A DNA stretch of 64,000 nucleotides from assembly GCF_017742995.1 (NCBI RefSeq), contig NZ_CP072425.1:3410001-3474000 (forward strand). Reading direction: 5' to 3'. This document shows, one piece after another, positions 29,392-37,935 of the stretch. Under the pieces are notes generated by a model, which saw only the letters and a list, made by a program, of their open reading frames with translations, was not told where the DNA came from and did no database searches. A program made the position numbers and the translations under genes. Numbering within the stretch: position 1 is the first letter of the stretch; each line of letters opens with the position of its first letter. This DNA comes from Pseudoalteromonas viridis. GTDB taxonomy: Bacteria; Pseudomonadota; Gammaproteobacteria; Enterobacterales; Alteromonadaceae.

Positions 29392-32300
29392 ATGGCAACA
29401 GCGCAGTGGAGCAAACTTCCCTGGGTCAAATCACAAAAGGATAAAATCCATTGGGGCCAGCTGGTCGGTAGCAGCATGTCCATTGCCATCAGCGAGGGCG
29501 TCAGGCAACATGATGCACTGGTTGTGGTCGTCACCCCCGACACGCCAAGTGCGCTGCGCCTGGAAACTGAGCTAGGTTATTTGCTGGGCGAAGACAAAGT
29601 CCATGTTTTTCCCGACTGGGAAACCTTACCTTACGATCACTTTTCGCCGCACCAGGACATTATCTCGCAGCGTCTTGCCAGTCTGAACTCTTTGCGCCAA
29701 CAACATCAGGGCGTATTATTGCTGCCGGTGTCGACTTTAATGTTACGCACCGCACCGCCGGAGTTTATTTACGGCAATGCCTTACAGTTTAAAGTTGGTG
29801 ACTCGCTGGATGCACAAAAGCTCAAAGAAACACTGGCACAGGCCGGTTATCGCAATGTGCAACAGGTAATGGAGCATGGCGAATTTGCCGTGCGCGGTTC
29901 TATCATAGACTTGTTCCCGATGGGCAGCACCACGCCATTCAGACTCGACTTTTTCGATGATGAACTCGACAGTATTCGCCTGTTTGATATTGAAACCCAG
30001 CGCTCCAGTGAGCAGATCAAGTCAATCGACTTGTTACCGGCCCATGAATTCCCCACCAATGACGAAGACATAGAACGTTTTCGAATTGCTTACCGTGAGA
30101 CCTTTGGCGCAAGCAGTGAACAGGATTCCATTTATATGCAGGTTACTCGCGGCAACTGGCCGGCGGGTATCGAGTATTATCTGCCATTGTTTTATGAGCA
30201 AGTTGCCACGATTTTTGACTATCTGCCAGAGCAAGCGGTGTTTATGCATCTGGGTGACATTGAACAAGCCGCCTCGGAGTTCTGGCTCGATGTTAACAAA
30301 CGCTATGAAAGCCGTCGGGTTGACCCGCTTCGCCCTCTGCTGGAACCGGTGCGCCTGTATCAGAATGTCGAAACCCTGTTTGAGGGCTTTGCACGGTATC
30401 CCAGAATTCGCCTGAGTGAAGCAAGCTTAGGCACCAAAGCCGGTTATACTAACCTCAGCGCCAGTTTGGTAAGCGATGTTCGTGTAGACCATAAACAGGC
30501 CGATCCTTACAAGCCCCTGCTGGATTACATTACCACCCAGAAGAAGAACAAAGGCCGGGTGCTGTTCAGCGTGGAATCGGATGGTCGTCGCGAATCCCTG
30601 ATGACCTTGCTCAAGCCAAGCGGCCTGAAACTCAAAGAATTCGACAGCTTTAACGACTTTGTCGCTGCACGCAACGATGTGGGCCTGATCGTCAGCCCGC
30701 TGGAGCGCTCGGTACTGCTTGATGGTGACAAGCCACTGAGCATACTGACGGAACAAGAACTGCTGGGCATTAAGGTGTCGCAGCGCCGCCGTCGCAAGCA
30801 TAAATACGATCAAGGGCAGGATGCGCTTATTCGCAACCTGGCCGAGCTTAAAGAAGGCCAGCCGATTGTGCACCTGGACCATGGTGTCGGCCGTTACCTT
30901 GGCCTGCAAACCATTGACGCCGCCGGTGTTGCCACTGAGTTTGTCACCATCATCTATGCCAACGACGCCAAATTATATGTGCCGGTATCGGCGCTGCATA
31001 TGCTAAGCCGCTATTCCGGTGGTGAAGAGGCTTCGGCGCCGCTGCATAAGCTCGGCTCTGATGTATGGGAAAAAGCCAAGCGCCGCGCGGCCGAAAAAGT
31101 CCGTGATGTTGCCGCCGAGCTGTTGGACATTTACGCAAAGCGCCAGAGCAAACCCGGCCATTTATTTAAGCTCGACGGCCAGGCCTATCGGGAATTCAGC
31201 GATACCTTCCCGTTTGAAGAAACCGACGACCAACGCAACGCCATTGATGCCGTGCTGGGTGATATGCAAACCCCGCTGGCAATGGACCGACTGGTGTGTG
31301 GTGATGTTGGCTTTGGTAAAACCGAAGTGGCAATGCGCGCCGCATTTGTGGCCATTAACGACAACAAACAAGTCGCCGTGCTGGTCCCCACCACTTTGCT
31401 GGCGCAGCAACACTATGAAAACTTCCGTGACCGCTTTGCTTCTTTACCTATTGAGGTGGGCGTATTGTCTCGCTTTAACAGCACCAAAGAGCAAAAAGAC
31501 ACCCTGGACAAACTCGAAAACGGCCAGCTCGATATTGTCATTGGTACGCACAAGCTGCTGCAACAGAGCATCAATTATAAAGACTTAGGCCTGCTGATTG
31601 TCGACGAAGAGCATCGCTTTGGGGTAAGACAAAAAGAGAAAATCAAACAGCTGCGTGCGGATGTAGACATACTCACCCTCACTGCAACGCCGATCCCCAG
31701 AACCCTGAATATGGCCATGAGCGGCATGCGCGACCTGTCTATCATTGCTACGCCACCAGCAAAACGCCTGGCGGTTAAAACCTTTGTGCAGGAGCGCAAC
31801 GATGAAGTGATCCGCGAAGCCATTCTGCGGGAAATTAAACGCGGTGGTCAGGTGTACTTCCTGCACAACAATGTCGAGACCATAGATAAAACCGCAGCCG
31901 ACATTGCCGCACTGGTGCCCGAAGCCAGCATTGCCATCGCCCACGGCCAGATGCGTGAAAAAGAGCTTGAGCAACTGATGAGTGACTTTTATCACCAGAA
32001 ACACAATGTGCTGGTGTGTACCACCATCATAGAAACCGGGATTGATATCCCGTCTGCCAATACCATCATCATGGACCGCGCAGACAAGCTGGGCCTGGCG
32101 CAGATGCACCAGTTACGTGGCCGGGTTGGCCGTAGCCACCACCAGGCTTATGCTTACCTGCTCACCCGTAACAGCCAGACACTGACCAAAGATGCGGTGA
32201 AACGCCTGCAGGCCATTGAGTCACTGGAAGATCTTGGTGCCGGCTTTGCCCTGGCTACCCACGACTTAGAGATCCGGGGCGCTGGTGAATTGCTCGGTGA

Positions 32301-32865
32301 TGAGCAAAGCGGCCAGATCCAGACGGTGGGCTTTACCCTGTACATGGAAATGCTGGAACAGGCCGTTCAGGCACTCAAAGAGGGCAAAGAGCCGACCCTT
32401 GAAAACCTGTTACAACAGCAAAGCGATGTGGACCTGAAGATCCCCGCCCTGCTGCCTGATGACTATATCCATGACGTTAATATGCGCCTGAGCATGTACA
32501 AGCGCATTGCCAGCGCCAATGATGAAGAGGCACTGGATGAGTTAAAAGTTGAGCTTATTGACCGCTTTGGCCTGTTGCCGGATGCCGCGAAAAACCTCTT
32601 TAGTATCCAACTTTTGAAATCAAAAGCGGCTAAACTGGGGATCACCAAAGTAGAAGCCAACCAAAAAGGCGGCTACTTTGAATTCAGCGCCAGTACCACG
32701 GTTAACCCGACATTCATCATTGCTCTGATACAAAGCAACCCGGCTGTGTACCGCATGGAAGGTGCCAGTAAGTTACGCTTTAATATCGAAGAGAAAAATG
32801 GTCAGGAACGCTTAAAACTGGTAAATGCAATGATAGACGACTTTCAGAAAAAGGCGGTGGCATGA
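29392..32865 (+). CDS. mfd: transcription-repair coupling factor Mfd
   Basis: Mfd is a dsDNA translocase that removes RNA polymerase stalled at lesions and recruits UvrA. It has 1157 aa. A UvrB-homology region comes first (ALRLETELGYLLGEDKVHVFPDWETLPYDHFSPHQDIISQRL), followed by the RNAP-interaction domain (GQPIVHLDHGVGRYLGLQ), the motor with Walker A GDVGFGKTEVAMRAAF and DEEH box LLIVDEEHRFGV, the TRG motif region (LGLAQMHQLRGRVGRS), and a C-terminal D7. AGGAG sits 7 nt before ATG 29392. The next gene, csiV, overlaps its stop by 4 nt. Confidence 0.98.
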   Translation: MATAQWSKLPWVKSQKDKIHWGQLVGSSMSIAISEGVRQHDALVVVVTPDTPSALRLETELGYLLGEDKVHVFPDWETLPYDHFSPHQDIISQRLASLNSLRQQHQGVLLLPVSTLMLRTAPPEFIYGNALQFKVGDSLDAQKLKETLAQAGYRNVQQVMEHGEFAVRGSIIDLFPMGSTTPFRLDFFDDELDSIRLFDIETQRSSEQIKSIDLLPAHEFPTNDEDIERFRIAYRETFGASSEQDSIYMQVTRGNWPAGIEYYLPLFYEQVATIFDYLPEQAVFMHLGDIEQAASEFWLDVNKRYESRRVDPLRPLLEPVRLYQNVETLFEGFARYPRIRLSEASLGTKAGYTNLSASLVSDVRVDHKQADPYKPLLDYITTQKKNKGRVLFSVESDGRRESLMTLLKPSGLKLKEFDSFNDFVAARNDVGLIVSPLERSVLLDGDKPLSILTEQELLGIKVSQRRRRKHKYDQGQDALIRNLAELKEGQPIVHLDHGVGRYLGLQTIDAAGVATEFVTIIYANDAKLYVPVSALHMLSRYSGGEEASAPLHKLGSDVWEKAKRRAAEKVRDVAAELLDIYAKRQSKPGHLFKLDGQAYREFSDTFPFEETDDQRNAIDAVLGDMQTPLAMDRLVCGDVGFGKTEVAMRAAFVAINDNKQVAVLVPTTLLAQQHYENFRDRFASLPIEVGVLSRFNSTKEQKDTLDKLENGQLDIVIGTHKLLQQSINYKDLGLLIVDEEHRFGVRQKEKIKQLRADVDILTLTATPIPRTLNMAMSGMRDLSIIATPPAKRLAVKTFVQERNDEVIREAILREIKRGGQVYFLHNNVETIDKTAADIAALVPEASIAIAHGQMREKELEQLMSDFYHQKHNVLVCTTIIETGIDIPSANTIIMDRADKLGLAQMHQLRGRVGRSHHQAYAYLLTRNSQTLTKDAVKRLQAIESLEDLGAGFALATHDLEIRGAGELLGDEQSGQIQTVGFTLYMEMLEQAVQALKEGKEPTLENLLQQQSDVDLKIPALLPDDYIHDVNMRLSMYKRIASANDEEALDELKVELIDRFGLLPDAAKNLFSIQLLKSKAAKLGITKVEANQKGGYFEFSASTTVNPTFIIALIQSNPAVYRMEGASKLRFNIEEKNGQERLKLVNAMIDDFQKKAVA

Positions 32866-33707
32866 TAAGGACGGCCCTTTCACTGACAATACTGAGCACA
32901 GCTATGCTCGCCTCTGCACCTGCCAGCGCTAAACGCTGGTATGAAGTTGAGTTAATCGCCTTCGCTCAGCAGGATAACGAGCAACTGCAAGAGGATTTTA
33001 CCATTGAAAATCCCGAGCTGGATTTAAACCGAACGCTGGACCTGCTTACCAAAGGCTACAACAGTGCCGGCCAGCAGGCTTGTCTCAATGGCGACAGTCG
33101 TTTTGATCCGCGCCCGGTTACCAGTCGCTTTGTTCAACAGGAAGCGTCCTGGCATTGCGCTGACGGCGCAGACTATATGGAAAAGTATCAGCAGCTACCA
33201 CTGACGCCTCACGCAGAGCCACAGGACCATAAACAAAGCATCTACTTGCTAAGCGAAGAGCAGCTTAAATTTGACAGTGTGCTCAATCAGCTAAAAAGGA
33301 AAGGACTTGAACCCATTCTGCATACAGGTTGGCGATTTCCCGACCAAAGTAAAAAGCGTGCGCCTAACATACTGGTTTATGGCGGACAAAAGTTCGAGCA
33401 GCCCGCCAGCTATGTGGCCCGCCTGGATGTACCCGATGATGGCTTTATCAGCTTGCTGGGCAAGCCCAAACAAGTTGCGCAAAAAGAACAAGCTCCGACA
33501 CTGTGGCAGCTACAGGGCTGGATGAAAATCCACATACGGCATTATTTATACGTCACCAGTAACTTTGACTATCATTACAAAAGTGATGAGGGCGACTTAG
33601 AAAGCGCCAGAATGTCTCAGTTTACCCGGGTATACAGCGGCGACATCCATTATCTAGATCATCCCAAAATGGGGATCATCTTCCAAATCAGAAAATACAG
33701 ACACTGA
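32862..33707 (+). CDS. csiV: CsiV-family periplasmic protein
   Basis: The protein has 281 aa with a signal peptide (LTILSTAMLASAPASA). The mature N-terminus has KRWYEVELIAFAQ, the hallmark of CsiV, a peptidoglycan-binding Vibrio cholerae protein needed for the regulator of LpoA-dependent PBP1A activity under D-amino-acid stress. The C-terminal part has LWQLQGWMKIHIRHYLYVTSNFDYHYK and MGIIFQIRKYRH. It is coupled to mfd by an ATGA overlap, the usual arrangement. The gene name is by family and context; function here is inferred. Confidence 0.8.
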   Translation: MIRTALSLTILSTAMLASAPASAKRWYEVELIAFAQQDNEQLQEDFTIENPELDLNRTLDLLTKGYNSAGQQACLNGDSRFDPRPVTSRFVQQEASWHCADGADYMEKYQQLPLTPHAEPQDHKQSIYLLSEEQLKFDSVLNQLKRKGLEPILHTGWRFPDQSKKRAPNILVYGGQKFEQPASYVARLDVPDDGFISLLGKPKQVAQKEQAPTLWQLQGWMKIHIRHYLYVTSNFDYHYKSDEGDLESARMSQFTRVYSGDIHYLDHPKMGIIFQIRKYRH

Positions 33708-33718
33708 CGGAAACTACT

Positions 33719-33967
33719 ATGAAAAAAATTTTAACCCTGACTTTGCTCCTCGGCCTGGCCGCCTGCTCTAAAGTAAGCATGGAAAACTACGATAAAATCG
33801 AAGTAGGTATGGACAAGGCTGAACTTGAGCAGATCCTTGGCTCAGCAGATCAGTGCGAAGAGAAAACCCTGCACACCAACTGCACCTGGGGCAACGACAG
33901 TAAACATATTAAAGTAACGCTGGTATCGGATAAGGTTACCCTGTATAGCAAAAAAGGGCTGGAGTAA
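33719..33967 (+). CDS. small lipoprotein (SmpA/OmlA-like fold)
   Basis: The protein has 82 aa. A type II signal peptide ends in the lipobox LAAC (KKILTLTLLLGLAAC). The mature part YDKIEVGMDKAELEQILGSADQCEEKTLHTNCTWGNDSKHIKVTLVSDKV has the short helix-sheet pattern of SmpA/BamE- or DUF3862-like lipoproteins (I-x-V-G-M-x-K-x-E-x-x-x-I-L-G). Two cysteines in the mature region could form a disulphide. The specific partner is unknown. It follows csiV by 11 nt. Confidence 0.75.
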   Translation: MKKILTLTLLLGLAACSKVSMENYDKIEVGMDKAELEQILGSADQCEEKTLHTNCTWGNDSKHIKVTLVSDKVTLYSKKGLE

Positions 33968-33997
33968 ACGCAACTCGTTAGTTAATACGCATGTGAG

Positions 33998-34026
33998 ATA
34001 CCCGGCTGCATAGCCGGGTATTTTTA
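33998..34026. terminator. bidirectional terminator between lipoprotein and STAND genes
   Basis: ATACCCGGCT and AGCCGGGTAT with a GCAT loop, followed on the plus strand by a T tract. It separates the core block ending at 33967 from the convergent accessory gene. Confidence 0.85.
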
Positions 34027-35985
34027 TTTTTGGGATGGGTCGTTGCTTAGAATAGCTTTCAGCGTATCCAGATTGCCCTTAATTGTTTGCGTGGTCGGGT
34101 GGTCCTCACCCAGGGCCTTCATACTACCAACAAACGCTTCCTCGAATAACGACAATGCCTCTTTATACTTACCTAGTGGTGTATAGTGGTAAGCCATATT
34201 ATTTTTAGAACTCAGCGTATCCGGGTGCTCCGGGCCCAACACGCGCTCCCTGGCAGCCAGCGTCTCTTCGTGTAAAGACAAGGCTTGCTCATAGTTACCC
34301 ATCGATTCATACAAGCTCGCAAGATTGTTTTTTGTACTCAGTGTGTCCGGGTGCTCCGGGCCTAACACACGCTCTCTGACTGCCAGTGTCTTTTCATATA
34401 AAGGTAAGGCAAACTCATATTGCCCCATTGATCTATACAAAACCGCCAAATTGTTTTTTGTACTCAGTGTATCAGGGTGCTCCGGACCCAACACACTAGC
34501 CCTGACTGCCAACGCCTCTTCGTATAAGGGCAAAGCTTGCTCATAGCGTCCTATTGATTTATACAGGTGCGCCAGATTGTTTTTCGAAGTCAGCGTATCC
34601 GGATGCTCAAAGCCTAACGTACGCTCTCTAGATGCCAATGTCTCTTTATATAAGTGCAGGGCTTGGTCATAATCCCCTATTGATTCGTACAGGCTTGCCA
34701 GATTATTTTTCGAAGTCAGCGTATCCAGGTGCTCCGGGCCTAACACGCGTTCGCTGACTGCCAGAGTCTCTTCATACAAAGACAAAGCATCCCAATAGTT
34801 GCCCTGAGATTCGAGCACACAGCCCAACCTACCCTGGACTTTGCATTGTAGTACTTCTGGCAGCATCTTCTCATCAAGTAAGGCGTTTAAATGTGCCAGC
34901 CAGGGGGCGGATTCTATCCAGTGCCCTGTTAATTCGGGAGTGACAAAATCAGCGAGCTCGGTTGCAAAGTCAGCAAATTGCTTGTGATTTAGCAGGACCT
35001 TTTCTTTTACCATATAGGCAATAGCCGGATGCAGAAAAAACACATTGCCATCCCGCTCCAACCACCCTTGCTTAGCCAGTGAAATAAAGGGCTTATTACG
35101 TGTTACGTTAAACCATTGACGCAGCCAGTCTCCTTTGTATTGTTCACTAGGCAGGACTGCCAGGATACGCAGTATGTCCAGCTCATCCGCAGCAACATCA
35201 CTAAAATCGAACAGTCGGGACAGGTGCTGATGTATCTGAAACTGACGCCTGTCCGCAAACTCAGTGCCGCTGTGTAGTGCCTCAACTGGCTCATCGCTTA
35301 GCCCGGATAAATCAAACTCACTGTTACCTACCACGGTTTCTAGCTCGTCCAGCTCTATACCCTCACTAGCAGCAACCTTAGCCCACAGGGTAAACAACAG
35401 AGTATGGCGGCCGCAATATTCCACAATCCGGCCAATCTGAGTACGCTCATCATCTAAATCACCCTGATCATAATGATAGATAAACAGATCAATGCATTCA
35501 CCATAAGACAGCGGCTTAACAGGAATGGTTGTTTCAAAGCCTGTTGGCTTGTGACGTGAGGTTGCCACTATATGCCACTTGGTTCTGCGCAGTGTGTTAA
35601 GGATCGCCTGATTGTCTTGCTCGCTATCCAGGTTGTCGATAAACAACACCGAAGGTGAGGTGCTCTGGTTAAACCGGTTTACCAGCTGGCTGAGCCACTG
35701 CGCACCGTCGGACACATCAACATTAAAATAGCTGGCTACCGCACTCTTTAACTCCTGCTCCAAACCGCTTTGCGCGTTCAACCAGACCAAATCATGAAAG
35801 TCTTCACCTTGCAGACAGCGATGGACTACCTCACGGCAGATGTAGGTTTTCCCTATACCACCCAGCCCGCTCAGCAGTATCTGCGTACTGCGATTATGGT
35901 CACGCAGGCTTGCGATAATTTGCTCGACTATGGCTTCACGACCTACCAGAGCGTCAAACTTCTCCGGCAGGTTTAACCTTTTTTG
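34024..35985 (-). CDS. NB-ARC/TPR portion of a split STAND (NLR-like) NTPase
   Basis: This open frame has no upstream ATG/GTG/TTG start; it is bounded by TAG at 36061-36063 and the first canonical start (TTG 35790) lies after the P-loop. The order is LVGREA, Walker A GLGGIGKT (35845-35868), Walker B VLFIDNLDS, the ATSRHK sensor, a winged-helix-like region, and six 42-residue kinesin-light-chain-type TPRs (34048-34803). It lies in the +1 frame of the preceding gene, joined at an A6 run, so the two probably form, or once formed, one ~790-aa sensor protein. STAND proteins bind ATP and oligomerise on ligand detection; many are anti-phage. Ligand and effector action here are unknown. Confidence 0.7.
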   Translation of the reverse strand, partial: QKRLNLPEKFDALVGREAIVEQIIASLRDHNRSTQILLSGLGGIGKTYICREVVHRCLQGEDFHDLVWLNAQSGLEQELKSAVASYFNVDVSDGAQWLSQLVNRFNQSTSPSVLFIDNLDSEQDNQAILNTLRRTKWHIVATSRHKPTGFETTIPVKPLSYGECIDLFIYHYDQGDLDDERTQIGRIVEYCGRHTLLFTLWAKVAASEGIELDELETVVGNSEFDLSGLSDEPVEALHSGTEFADRRQFQIHQHLSRLFDFSDVAADELDILRILAVLPSEQYKGDWLRQWFNVTRNKPFISLAKQGWLERDGNVFFLHPAIAYMVKEKVLLNHKQFADFATELADFVTPELTGHWIESAPWLAHLNALLDEKMLPEVLQCKVQGRLGCVLESQGNYWDALSLYEETLAVSERVLGPEHLDTLTSKNNLASLYESIGDYDQALHLYKETLASRERTLGFEHPDTLTSKNNLAHLYKSIGRYEQALPLYEEALAVRASVLGPEHPDTLSTKNNLAVLYRSMGQYEFALPLYEKTLAVRERVLGPEHPDTLSTKNNLASLYESMGNYEQALSLHEETLAARERVLGPEHPDTLSSKNNMAYHYTPLGKYKEALSLFEEAFVGSMKALGEDHPTTQTIKGNLDTLKAILSNDPSQK
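34048..34803 (-). repeat. six tandem 126-bp units encoding 42-aa TPR repeats
   Basis: Unit consensus is G-x-Y-x-x-A-L-x-L-Y-E-E-T-L-A-x-R-E-R-V-L-G, then PEHPDTL, then S/T-x-K-N-N-L-A-x-L-Y-x-S. Units 3-5 (GRY, GQY, GNY) are most alike and the last (GKY) has diverged. Near-identity in DNA suggests recent duplication, and recombination may change repeat number. Confidence 0.9.
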
Positions 35986-36397
35986 CCGGTGTATCTCCGC
36001 CGGTGTGTATTGTGGAGTTAATATAAGTGGCTCCGGAGCCTGAACTGTTAACCTGAGTATCTATATCCCCGGAGTTAGCAAAGTTAGACTCACCGGACTG
36101 GTTGATTGCCCGCTCACCATGTGACACTTGCGCAGCTTGGCCAGATAACAAACTTTGCAACGCCTCATCCTGCGCAAGGCGCTGACAATACGCATCCTTA
36201 GTTTCACCATCAATATAGCTGAGCTCGTTAACACGTGCGGCGATTTTGTCTGAGGTTTTTGCTTCAAACAGCCATTCATAAGCGCTGCCTTCAGCCGCTT
36301 TTTTCAAAAACTGAGAGGTAACCTGCGCATAGGTTTTTACGATATCAAATGCAAAATTGCCAACCAGGGCGGCCGTGATCACAGAGCCTACTTCCAT
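35954..36397 (-). CDS. N-terminal module of the split STAND/NLR-like gene
   Basis: The frame encodes 147 aa. AAGGAA precedes ATG 36397. Residues 1-90 form a helical domain starting with a hydrophobic/amphipathic stretch (ITAALVGNFAFDIVKTY), then a helix pair. Residues 98-134 are Gly/Asn/Ser/Thr-rich and beta-prone (NQSGESNFANSGDID, QVNSSGSGATYINSTIHT). Such an N-terminal effector plus short polar repeat is reminiscent of amyloid-signalling motifs in bacterial NLRs, but this is resemblance only. The frame ends in ten residues after A6 at 35979-35984; the NB-ARC frame takes over by +1. I do not recognise the helical domain. Confidence 0.7.
   Translation of the reverse strand: MEVGSVITAALVGNFAFDIVKTYAQVTSQFLKKAAEGSAYEWLFEAKTSDKIAARVNELSYIDGETKDAYCQRLAQDEALQSLLSGQAAQVSHGERAINQSGESNFANSGDIDTQVNSSGSGATYINSTIHTGGDTPAKKVKPAGEV
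35977..35986 (-). other. A6 run joining the two STAND frames (candidate frameshift site)
   Basis: On the coding strand the sequence is GCAAAAAAGG. The upstream module reads GCA AAA AAG GTT, the NB-ARC frame reads CAA AAA AGG TTA (+1). Loss of one A or gain of two would fuse them. The in-phase A AAA AAG would favour -1, but -1 hits TAA at once (GGT TAA). Confidence 0.7.
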
Positions 36398-36499
36398 CTT
36401 TTTTCCTTGCTGATTTAGAGCGTTAGTACAACAAGAGTATCAGCAAAACTCAGCATAATTCAATGTGAACGTTTTTTCGCATCACAAGGCTAAGAGGAA

Positions 36500-37033
36500 T
36501 CAGATTAAACTGACCTGATCCGCAGACAAAGCAACGGGCAATTGACTCGTATGCAGTTCAAAAACGCATAGTTGCCCGCGACTGATTTGCTTAAATCCAC
36601 ACCCCAGCAATAAACGCTGACAGCCGGTGTTTTCCTCTGAAACCTTGCCAACAACCCGGAAAACCTCGCAATCGGGAGCCAGTTGTTCCAGCGCATTTAA
36701 AGCCGCTCTGAGTGCTTCTGAGGCCAGCCCCCGCCGCCAAAACCGCGGAGCAAGCTCAATGCCCAGGTGAATGTGCTTTGTGTCTATGTCGTAATCGTAA
36801 AACCCGAGCGTACCAATGAATTCGCCATCGTATTCTATCGCAAAGCGTCCGCCTCGCCCTTGGTAGAATTCTTCAAGGTCAGCCTGCAACATCGCCCTGA
36901 CTTCTGGCTGGGTCAGCTTATCGCCATAATCATTGTACTGGCTTACTAAGGGGTCATTTAGCAGCACCACCAGCGCCGGTACATCACGATAATTCACGGG
37001 CCTTAACAGCAATCTGGGGGTTTTAATTTGCAT
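36500..37033 (-). CDS. GNAT-family N-acetyltransferase (RimJ/RimL type)
   Basis: The protein has 177 aa. The N-terminus MQIKTPRLLLRPVNYRDVPALVVLLNDPLVSQY and the middle HIHLGIELAPRFWRRGLASEALRAALNAL (motif A, R-R-G-x-A) match RimJ/RimL-type acetyltransferases. The expected N-x-x-S-x-x-x-L near the C-terminus reads EENTGCQRLLLGCGFK. Substrate unknown. It sits between the STAND gene and a convergent small gene. Confidence 0.85.
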   Translation of the reverse strand: MQIKTPRLLLRPVNYRDVPALVVLLNDPLVSQYNDYGDKLTQPEVRAMLQADLEEFYQGRGGRFAIEYDGEFIGTLGFYDYDIDTKHIHLGIELAPRFWRRGLASEALRAALNALEQLAPDCEVFRVVGKVSEENTGCQRLLLGCGFKQISRGQLCVFELHTSQLPVALSADQVSLI

Positions 37034-37133
37034 CGGGTTCCATCATCCAAAAGCTTTCAATAAAGCCCTCTCTTTTACGCGAAATTAGTATAAACTATCG
37101 GGCCTTAAGTAACAGCCGTCAGGAGTCGTTAAG

Positions 37134-37337
37134 ATGAGCGAAGAGTATATTGTCATTCCCCCCACCACCAAAGTATGGTGCCCGGAAAAAGGCGAAGGCT
37201 GGACACTGACCGGGATCACCGGTATTGAAGAAAACACCTCGGTGATGTTCAGTGGCGTGCGCTACACCATCCCGGCAAAGACCATTGTCGAAGAACTGCT
37301 GCCAAATTATCAGGCGCGTGAAAAAGAACAAGCCTGA
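37134..37337 (+). CDS. small uncharacterised protein
   Basis: The protein has 67 aa, preceded by AGGAG about 8 nt upstream of ATG 37134. Composition is ordinary and the sequence (EEYIVIPPTTKVWCPEKGEGWTLTGITGIEENTSVMFSGVRYTIPAKTIV) reads like a small beta-rich domain. I do not know the family. The overlapping minus-strand frame at 37119-37439 is a shadow. Real gene status is likely given the SD and codon use. Confidence 0.65.
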   Translation: MSEEYIVIPPTTKVWCPEKGEGWTLTGITGIEENTSVMFSGVRYTIPAKTIVEELLPNYQAREKEQA

Positions 37338-37393
37338 TCCTGCACTTCTCCACAGTAATGAGCCCAAGTAACTACTAATACCGGGCTCATTCC

Positions 37394-37795
37394 CTACTCT
37401 TTCGTTGTATTCTTGTAATCTGGCCCGATAAAATCCCACTCAGCAACCGGTACTTTTACCAGCATGACCGAGTCCTGGCCAAATCGACGGGCATATAAAG
37501 ACGCCAGCATTTTGGCCTTTTCAACGCCACGATCGTCTACAATCACAGTCACCACTTTCGAGCGCTCTGGTTTGCCTTTGTAGTAACCTACAGAATCGAC
37601 AACATTAAAACCATCAAACGTCTTCACGATTTCATCGTTTTGAAACGCTTGCCATTGCTCTAGCGACACCCCACCGCCACCTGGCAGTGACAGACCAAAG
37701 AACAACCTGAGCCGATAGACTTCATCTGCATAGGAGGATGAAGTACTAAGCAACAAAGTGAGTAAAACAAAACGACTTATCAGTTTTGCTTTCAT
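37394..37795 (-). CDS. DUF3574 secreted protein
   Basis: The protein has 133 aa with a signal peptide (ISRFVLLTLLLSTSSSYA). The mature part (VYRLRLFFGLSLPGGGGVSLEQWQAFQNDEIVKTFDGFNVVDSVGYYKGKPERSKVVTVIVDD) has the LFFGLS...GG-x-V-x-x-x-x-W-x-x-F pattern of DUF3574. Function unknown, probably periplasmic. AAGGAG precedes ATG 37795 by 5 nt. Confidence 0.75.
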   Translation of the reverse strand: MKAKLISRFVLLTLLLSTSSSYADEVYRLRLFFGLSLPGGGGVSLEQWQAFQNDEIVKTFDGFNVVDSVGYYKGKPERSKVVTVIVDDRGVEKAKMLASLYARRFGQDSVMLVKVPVAEWDFIGPDYKNTTKE

Positions 37796-37935
37796 GTATT
37801 CTCCTTATTGAGAGCGCGAAGTATATATTTATGACCGGCACGCATCTGAGCTAAGTAACTATTGTTCTATGCTTGACGCGATTTAGATCTATGTGAGTAC
37901 CATGCGACAAGCTGACCTATAAGTATGATGACTAT

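Noticed and set aside
34048..34803. CRISPR-like array
   Set aside because: The 126-bp repeats are coding, in frame and contiguous without spacers.
35979..35986. dnaX-type -1 frameshift (in-phase A AAA AAG) in the STAND gene
   Set aside because: After a -1 shift the next codons are GGT TAA, an immediate stop. Only +1 (or -2) reaches the NB-ARC frame.
37119..37439. Minus-strand frame of 106 codons
   Set aside because: It is the shadow of the SD-preceded plus-strand gene at 37134-37337 and runs into the 3' end of the DUF3574 gene.
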